34,945 nucleotides of DNA from positions 1 to 34,945 of the forward strand of contig WQYY01000003.1 of the NCBI GenBank assembly GCA_009780995.1, in the 5' to 3' direction. The DNA comes from Desulfuromonadales bacterium. GTDB taxonomy: Bacteria > Desulfobacterota > Desulfuromonadia > Geobacterales > DSM-12255. The position numbers and the translations under genes are program-made. Below are positions 30,907 through 34,945 of this stretch, in pieces. The notes below the pieces were generated by a model. That model saw only the letters and a list, made by a program, of their open reading frames with translations. It did no database searches and had not been told where the DNA came from. Positions within the stretch are counted from its first letter, which is position 1. Each line of letters starts with the position of its first letter.

Positions 30907-31195
30907 TGATAAACTAAATGAACTGTTTAAAACCGCAAGGGAGATAAAACCTGATCTTGATAAGGCTCAAATGCATTTTGAGACAAGGGTTATGGCAAGA
31001 ATAAAAGAGCTTAAAAATGCAAAACCATGGTATCTTTTTATATGGCGGAGCGTACCTCTTTTTGCAATTATTGCCATAATCAGTACAATAATCAGCTTTA
31101 CTTTCGCCCCTGCTACTTCTGCTGATCCACTTGCCCCTTTGATGCATCAGGATGACCAGGTAAATGCTAATTATCTGTTTGGAGAGCAACAATGA
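30890..31195 (+). CDS. Small membrane protein, likely anti-sigma factor
   Basis: 101 residues; the ATG at 30890 lies inside the sigma gene. The N-terminal 45 residues are charged and helical (MKDLYDDKLNELFKTAREIK). One transmembrane helix (about 47-70) and a short C-terminal periplasmic tail follow. It has no HxxxCxxC zinc anti-sigma motif, so it resembles CnrY-type short anti-sigma factors. The assignment is based on position, topology and the 17-bp overlap with the sigma gene; the sequence itself is not recognised. Confidence 0.6.
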   Translation: MKDLYDDKLNELFKTAREIKPDLDKAQMHFETRVMARIKELKNAKPWYLFIWRSVPLFAIIAIISTIISFTFAPATSADPLAPLMHQDDQVNANYLFGEQQ

Positions 31196-31581
31196 AAAAT
31201 TTTAAGGCTGTTATAGGCCTGATTATTGTTTTTATATTGGGAGGAATCTCAGGTAGTTTTATAACTTATAAAATAAACTGCCCAAAACCAGAGTTAAAAG
31301 GGAGTCCAAAGATTAAGGAAGAAGCTGTTGTTACCAAACTCTCTGAAAAACTCAATCTCAATAATCAACAGAGAGATCAGGTAAAAGGGATAGTTCACGA
31401 AAACTTTTCTACAATGCAGTATATAAAGAGTCAAACAAAACCTCAGATAAAAGCAGTTATTAAACAAGGACAAGGTAGAATTTTTTCGGTTTTAACCCCT
31501 GAACAGCAGAAAGAGTTTCAGAAAATAATAGATGAGTATAAGCAAAAACATGAGCAGAAGCAAAACAACGCAGGCAAGTAG
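31192..31581 (+). CDS. Membrane-anchored CpxP/CnrX-like periplasmic sensor
   Basis: 129 residues, overlapping the anti-sigma gene by 4 bp (ATGA). An N-terminal hydrophobic anchor (about 5-25, GLIIVFILGGISGSFIT) precedes a helical periplasmic domain. That domain has two LTxxQ-like motifs, LNLNNQQRDQVKGI (about 59) and VLTPEQQKEFQKI (about 103). The form matches the CnrX/CpxP-type metal or envelope-stress sensor that modulates an anti-sigma factor. No His/Cys-rich metal site is obvious. Its gene order after sigma and anti-sigma supports this reading. Confidence 0.65.
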   Translation: MKNFKAVIGLIIVFILGGISGSFITYKINCPKPELKGSPKIKEEAVVTKLSEKLNLNNQQRDQVKGIVHENFSTMQYIKSQTKPQIKAVIKQGQGRIFSVLTPEQQKEFQKIIDEYKQKHEQKQNNAGK

Positions 31582-31600
31582 CTAATAATTTATATATGAT

Positions 31601-32899
31601 TTAGTCAGAATCGCTTTTGGAAGTTTCAATGCCTGAAGGTGTTTCTGTTATTAATCCTAACTTAATATAAATAGGCTTTACACTCTCACGAAGGTATGGA
31701 AGCTGCCTGGCAAAAAAGACAGCAACGACAAGACAGGCAGCTGCCCCAAGCAGTACCGTGTATTGGATACCCAGCATTTTAGCCAAAAATCCCGCCGCAA
31801 GATTTCCAAAAGGTGTCATTCCCATAAAAGACATTGCAAAGAGACTCATTACCCTCCCACGTTTATCTTCTTCAACAATTGTCTGGATGAGAGTATTACT
31901 TGACGCTACAGTGGTCATTGCTCCAAACCCTGCAAAAGCAAGGGCGCCCAGAGAAAGATAATAATTTTTTGAAACGGCAAACAGAGCTATAGAAAGCCCA
32001 AAAACAGCTACGCCCTTCATAATACCCTTACCAAGCCCGATCACATTTTTACGGGAAGCAAGAAAAAGAGTACCTAAAAGAGATCCGAAACCTGCTGAAG
32101 CCATAAGAGTCCCATATGTATGGGCATTACCATGCAGAACTGTTTTTGCGAAAGCTGGTATAAGAGTCACATATGGCATACCCATTAAACTCTGAACAGC
32201 AACAATAAATAAAATATATTTAATTGGCTTAAAACTGAAAGCGTAACTAATCCCTTCTGCTAATTCCTCAAACAGCTTGCTTTCAGATCTGATTTTCTCT
32301 TTTGGTTTAATATGCATTGCAAGGAGAGCAATAATAACTCCAAGATAACTCATACTGTTAATAACAAAACATACCCCTTCTCCCACAGAAGCTATCAGAA
32401 TCCCGGCAATAGCCGGCCCTATAAGACGCCCTGCCTGCACAAGAGAAGAGTTAATGGCAATGGCATTACCGAGGTCTTCACGATGCTCTACCATTTCTAT
32501 AACAAATGATTGTCTCAAAGGGTTGTCAAAAGCGTTTATAAACCCTGTCATAAGGCTTAAAATAATAATATGCCATACATGTATTATGCCGAGAAAATAT
32601 ATTACAGCAAGAATGGCAGCCTGCAACATGGCAAATGACTGGGTTATTACAATGGCACGCCTTCTGTTCCACCTGTCTGCAAAAACACCGGCAAAAGACG
32701 CAAATAAAAAGGTCGGGATCTGGCTTGCAAAGCCAGTAACTCCCAACCAAAGAGGTGAACCGGTTAAGCGGTAGACAAGCCAACTCATAGCTACCTGTTG
32801 CATCCATGTGCCTAACAGAGAAATCCCCTGGCCTGTTGCAAATAACCTGTAATTACGTGAACGGAGAGCCCGCAGCAAGTTTCCTAAATCTTTAGGCAT
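31601..32899 (-). CDS. MFS exporter (DHA3/EntS-like)
   Basis: 432 residues, with about 12 hydrophobic segments and the cytoplasmic loop sequence FADRWNRRRA (about 74-83) typical of major facilitator motif A. The early Q-G-x-S-x-x-G-T-W-M-Q segment places it in the MFS_3/DHA3 family, near enterobactin or multidrug exporters. It is an inner-membrane proton-driven exporter of unknown substrate. It starts 3 bp after the AaeA-like gene on the same strand, so it belongs to the efflux operon. Its stop is 19 bp from the convergent CnrX-like gene. Confidence 0.85.
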   Translation of the reverse strand: MPKDLGNLLRALRSRNYRLFATGQGISLLGTWMQQVAMSWLVYRLTGSPLWLGVTGFASQIPTFLFASFAGVFADRWNRRRAIVITQSFAMLQAAILAVIYFLGIIHVWHIIILSLMTGFINAFDNPLRQSFVIEMVEHREDLGNAIAINSSLVQAGRLIGPAIAGILIASVGEGVCFVINSMSYLGVIIALLAMHIKPKEKIRSESKLFEELAEGISYAFSFKPIKYILFIVAVQSLMGMPYVTLIPAFAKTVLHGNAHTYGTLMASAGFGSLLGTLFLASRKNVIGLGKGIMKGVAVFGLSIALFAVSKNYYLSLGALAFAGFGAMTTVASSNTLIQTIVEEDKRGRVMSLFAMSFMGMTPFGNLAAGFLAKMLGIQYTVLLGAAACLVVAVFFARQLPYLRESVKPIYIKLGLITETPSGIETSKSDSD

Positions 32900-32902
32900 T
32901 TC

Positions 32903-33778
32903 TTATTTTCTTTTTAAAGGTTTCACGATAACTGTACAGGTCATTCCGGCAGCTATATGAACGTTATCAGGGATATCTTTTATCTTTATTCTTACAGGAA
33001 CTCTCTGGGCAAGACGTACCCATGTAAAAGTAGGGTTAACATCGGAAAGAAGCTGACTCCCGGTTGCATTCTCACGGTCTGAAATTCCATGGGCAATGCT
33101 CTGAATTTCACCATTAAGGCGGGTCTGACCATTCATAAGGCGAATTTCAACCGGATCCCCCACTTTTATCAGATGCAGCTTGGTTTCTTCAAAATAACCA
33201 TTAACCCAAAATGAATTCTTATCTATAACAGCCAGTAAGGCGGCTCCTACGTTTACATAATTCCCGGTATAGACATTAAGGTTTGTTATATACCCGTCTA
33301 CGGGAGCACGCACATTAGTCCTTTCAAGGTTAAGCTTGGCTATTGCCACCTCTGCTTCTGCTTCCCTATAGGCAGCCTCTGCCAAATTACTCTGAAAAAC
33401 AGCTCTTTCACGGTTTTCTACAGAAACAATCCCCTCTTCAAGATTTTCCCGTCGTTCGGCCTCCCTGCCACTCATCTGCACGTCTACTTTTCTAGTTGCA
33501 AGCCTAGCCTCTGCATTGGCCAAAGCGAGCTGATACTCTTTCGGATCTATAGAAAAAAGAATATCCCCCTTATGTACCAGCTGATCATCTCTAACAGCCA
33601 CACTAACAACTCTGCCAGACACATAAGAAGCAATTTTGATTACATCGGCTCTTACTTTTCCATCCCTGGTCCAGGGGGAATTCATATACCGATTCCACAA
33701 AAGGATACTTAAAATAACCGCTATTAATACAACAACAAATGTAATTCCGAAACGCACAAATTTTCTCAGCTTCATCAT
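32903..33778 (-). CDS. AaeA/EmrA-like membrane fusion protein
   Basis: 291 residues. A single N-terminal transmembrane helix (about 10-28) is followed by a periplasmic HlyD-type body: SPWTRDGKVRADVI (about 34), a lipoyl-like half (VSGRVVSV..., QLVHKGDILFSID), a coiled-coil hairpin (about 78-140) and VRAPVDGYITNLNV. The FWVNGYFEETKL and NPTFTWVRLAQRVPVRI segments are close to AaeA of the p-hydroxybenzoate efflux pump. It would couple the AaeB-like pump to the outer membrane. Two adjacent ATGs (33778 and 33775) are possible; the second has the better spacing to AGAGG. Confidence 0.85.
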   Translation of the reverse strand: MMKLRKFVRFGITFVVVLIAVILSILLWNRYMNSPWTRDGKVRADVIKIASYVSGRVVSVAVRDDQLVHKGDILFSIDPKEYQLALANAEARLATRKVDVQMSGREAERRENLEEGIVSVENRERAVFQSNLAEAAYREAEAEVAIAKLNLERTNVRAPVDGYITNLNVYTGNYVNVGAALLAVIDKNSFWVNGYFEETKLHLIKVGDPVEIRLMNGQTRLNGEIQSIAHGISDRENATGSQLLSDVNPTFTWVRLAQRVPVRIKIKDIPDNVHIAAGMTCTVIVKPLKRK

Positions 33779-33802
33779 CTAACCTCTTACAAACAAAGAA
33801 AG

Positions 33803-34003
33803 CTATCTGTAAATCATTAATCCAACAGCAGCAAAAATAGATACAAAAATTGACAGCCTGAACAGCGGTGGATGCCACACATAACGATATATCCCTATTT
33901 TACCCATTATCCTGTCCAGGATAATTTGTAAAACTATACTTATAAGAAACACCGGTAAGAGCCCCGGCATAAGAGTCCCTAAAAACTCAACTTCACGAGA
34001 CAT
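33803..34003 (-). CDS. AaeX-like small membrane protein (DUF1656)
   Basis: 66 residues from the ATG at 34003. GGAGG lies 9 bp upstream, and the gene overlaps the end of the AaeB-like gene by 11 bp. A longer in-frame start at 34066 lies well within that gene and is rejected. It has two hydrophobic segments (about 11-29 and 49-65) separated by a short charged loop with WHPPLF, which matches the DUF1656/AaeX family encoded beside aromatic-acid efflux pumps. The function is not known. Confidence 0.8.
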   Translation of the reverse strand: MSREVEFLGTLMPGLLPVFLISIVLQIILDRIMGKIGIYRYVWHPPLFRLSIFVSIFAAVGLMIYR

Positions 34004-34945
34004 TAAAAATTGCCTCCCCCTGTTTACCGGCCATTTTGCTCTCCGGATTAAGAACTGATTCTTCATCCAACAGAGATGTTCTTATGATATATAACTCCCT
34101 TGATATACGTCTGTATCTTTCAACCATTGATTCACTGAATGTTTCATTTGCTAACAAATAATTTATAATGCTGACCGTATTCTCAACAGAAGCTAACGCG
34201 TTATTCATATTAAGTTCTGTTGGCTTTTTAAAGTAACGTGCCACTAAATTGATACTACTCTCTATTTCGCCGGTAATCATCTTATAATTCAATCCAACTG
34301 ATTCCTGACGAAGGAGAATCACAGCTTTTCCTACTTCAAGAACAGATAGCATTAATGATAGTTCTCTACCCTTATCCGCTTCCTGTGTGGATACAAGTGT
34401 ATGAAACAACTCCCTGGTACTGCTCTCAAAACCATAAGGCAAGCCGGTAAGCGGCGCAGAACTGACTAACTCTATCTGGGAGCGTAACCGTTTTGACATA
34501 CGCTCCTTCTGCCAATGGCTTGTCTTCGGAATAAGGGCACCAAACATAACGGCAGAGAATGCCACACCTGCAACCTGAGCCATACCATTGTTAATTGTTG
34601 CAACAGGATTAAAGTTCATAACATTCAACGGAGCAAGGGTTGTAGAGAAAAAGAGACGTATCCCGGAACCAAATGCAGCATATTTTTTAATTGTGCATAT
34701 ATATGAGCCAACAAACATAACCGGAGCAACAGCCATACAGAGGAGCCAGAAACCATCTATAGACGGTAAAATAAAAAATTTCACAAACAACGCAACAACA
34801 AATCCTACGGAAAATCCATAAGTCATAAAGCGCGCTGCCCTGGACGGGTTAGGATATGTTGCGTACAGAGCGCTGAATATGCCTGCTTCAAGCACTGCAT
34901 ACAAACCGCTGGGCCATGCTGAAAATATCCAGAAGCATCCAAGGA
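33993..34945 (-). CDS. AaeB-like aromatic acid exporter / FUSC family, C-terminal part (5' end outside window)
   Basis: The frame remains open to the right edge of the window (codons FWIFSAWPSGLYAV... precede the first listed start at 34904, a TTG), so the gene is cut. The visible 317 codons give a membrane half (about five helices) and a long cytoplasmic helical domain, the FUSC/AaeB arrangement. SAWPSGLYAVLEAGIFSALYA is typical of the FUSC core. In E. coli AaeB pumps hydroxylated aromatic acids with AaeA. Order here is aaeB, aaeX, aaeA-like, then an MFS gene. The substrate is inferred, not shown. Confidence 0.8.
   Translation of the reverse strand, partial: LGCFWIFSAWPSGLYAVLEAGIFSALYATYPNPSRAARFMTYGFSVGFVVALFVKFFILPSIDGFWLLCMAVAPVMFVGSYICTIKKYAAFGSGIRLFFSTTLAPLNVMNFNPVATINNGMAQVAGVAFSAVMFGALIPKTSHWQKERMSKRLRSQIELVSSAPLTGLPYGFESSTRELFHTLVSTQEADKGRELSLMLSVLEVGKAVILLRQESVGLNYKMITGEIESSINLVARYFKKPTELNMNNALASVENTVSIINYLLANETFSESMVERYRRISRELYIIRTSLLDEESVLNPESKMAGKQGEAIFNVS

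Overview
This window looks like the chromosome of a free-living Gram-negative bacterium. Two secreted lipoproteins have lipoboxes, there are periplasmic Spy/CpxP-like proteins, an AaeA-type membrane fusion protein and a LemA/M48 protease pair. Base composition is moderate, roughly 40-45% GC by eye. The gene set (carboxyspermidine-type polyamine synthesis, FolE2, RNase E/G, YifB) and the repeat-rich intergenic DNA would suit a Desulfobacterota- or Nitrospirota-like anaerobe, but I cannot place the lineage from this sequence alone.

Layout. 1-1758: 3' end of a carboxy(nor)spermidine synthase, an SDR oxidoreductase and a small membrane protein. 2044-3952: divergent yeiH-like transporter and LysR regulator. 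4084-6627: lemA plus an M48 membrane protease. 7087-8988: ABC-F ATPase. 9758-11092: secreted calcineurin-like phosphoesterase. 11362-15122: RNase E/G, then lipoyl synthase, whose 5' end carries an in-frame DUF559 nuclease element. 15227-18259: a ferritin-like protein and two tandem BPSS1780-type membrane proteins. 18565-21894: speA and nspC. 22065-23517: queC-folE2. 23775-25148: NHL-repeat lipoprotein. 25404-26615: threonine ammonia-lyase. 26956-29454: trxB-yifB. 29808-31581: an ECF sigma operon with Spy-like proteins. 31601 to the right edge: an MFS exporter and an AaeBXA-like efflux operon whose first gene runs off the edge.

How the genes work together. SpeA, NspC and the partial synthase give most of the alternative spermidine route (arginine to agmatine, then aspartate-semialdehyde coupling and decarboxylation). 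QueC and FolE2 serve the queuosine/7-deazaguanine pathway. The sigma operon looks like an envelope or metal stress circuit with an autoregulatory promoter.

The most striking object is at 13769-14277. A PD-(D/E)XK-like DUF559 endonuclease gene is bounded by 43-bp perfect inverted repeats and flanked by a putative 7-bp target duplication (AAAGAAA). It sits in codons 4-6 of lipA, and the reading frame stays open through the whole insertion. Removing the element plus one duplication restores a normal LipA N-terminus. A solo copy of the terminal repeat lies at 20568-20609, about 6 kb away. This looks like a mobile, self-splinting nuclease cassette.

Almost every intergenic gap is filled with several families of small palindromic repeats (GTAGGGG...CCCCTAC pairs, nested-palindrome elements, GGCTTTTGG boundary elements, AGCTCAGG palindromes, degenerate CACGAAA strings). 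I found no rRNA, tRNA or CRISPR array.
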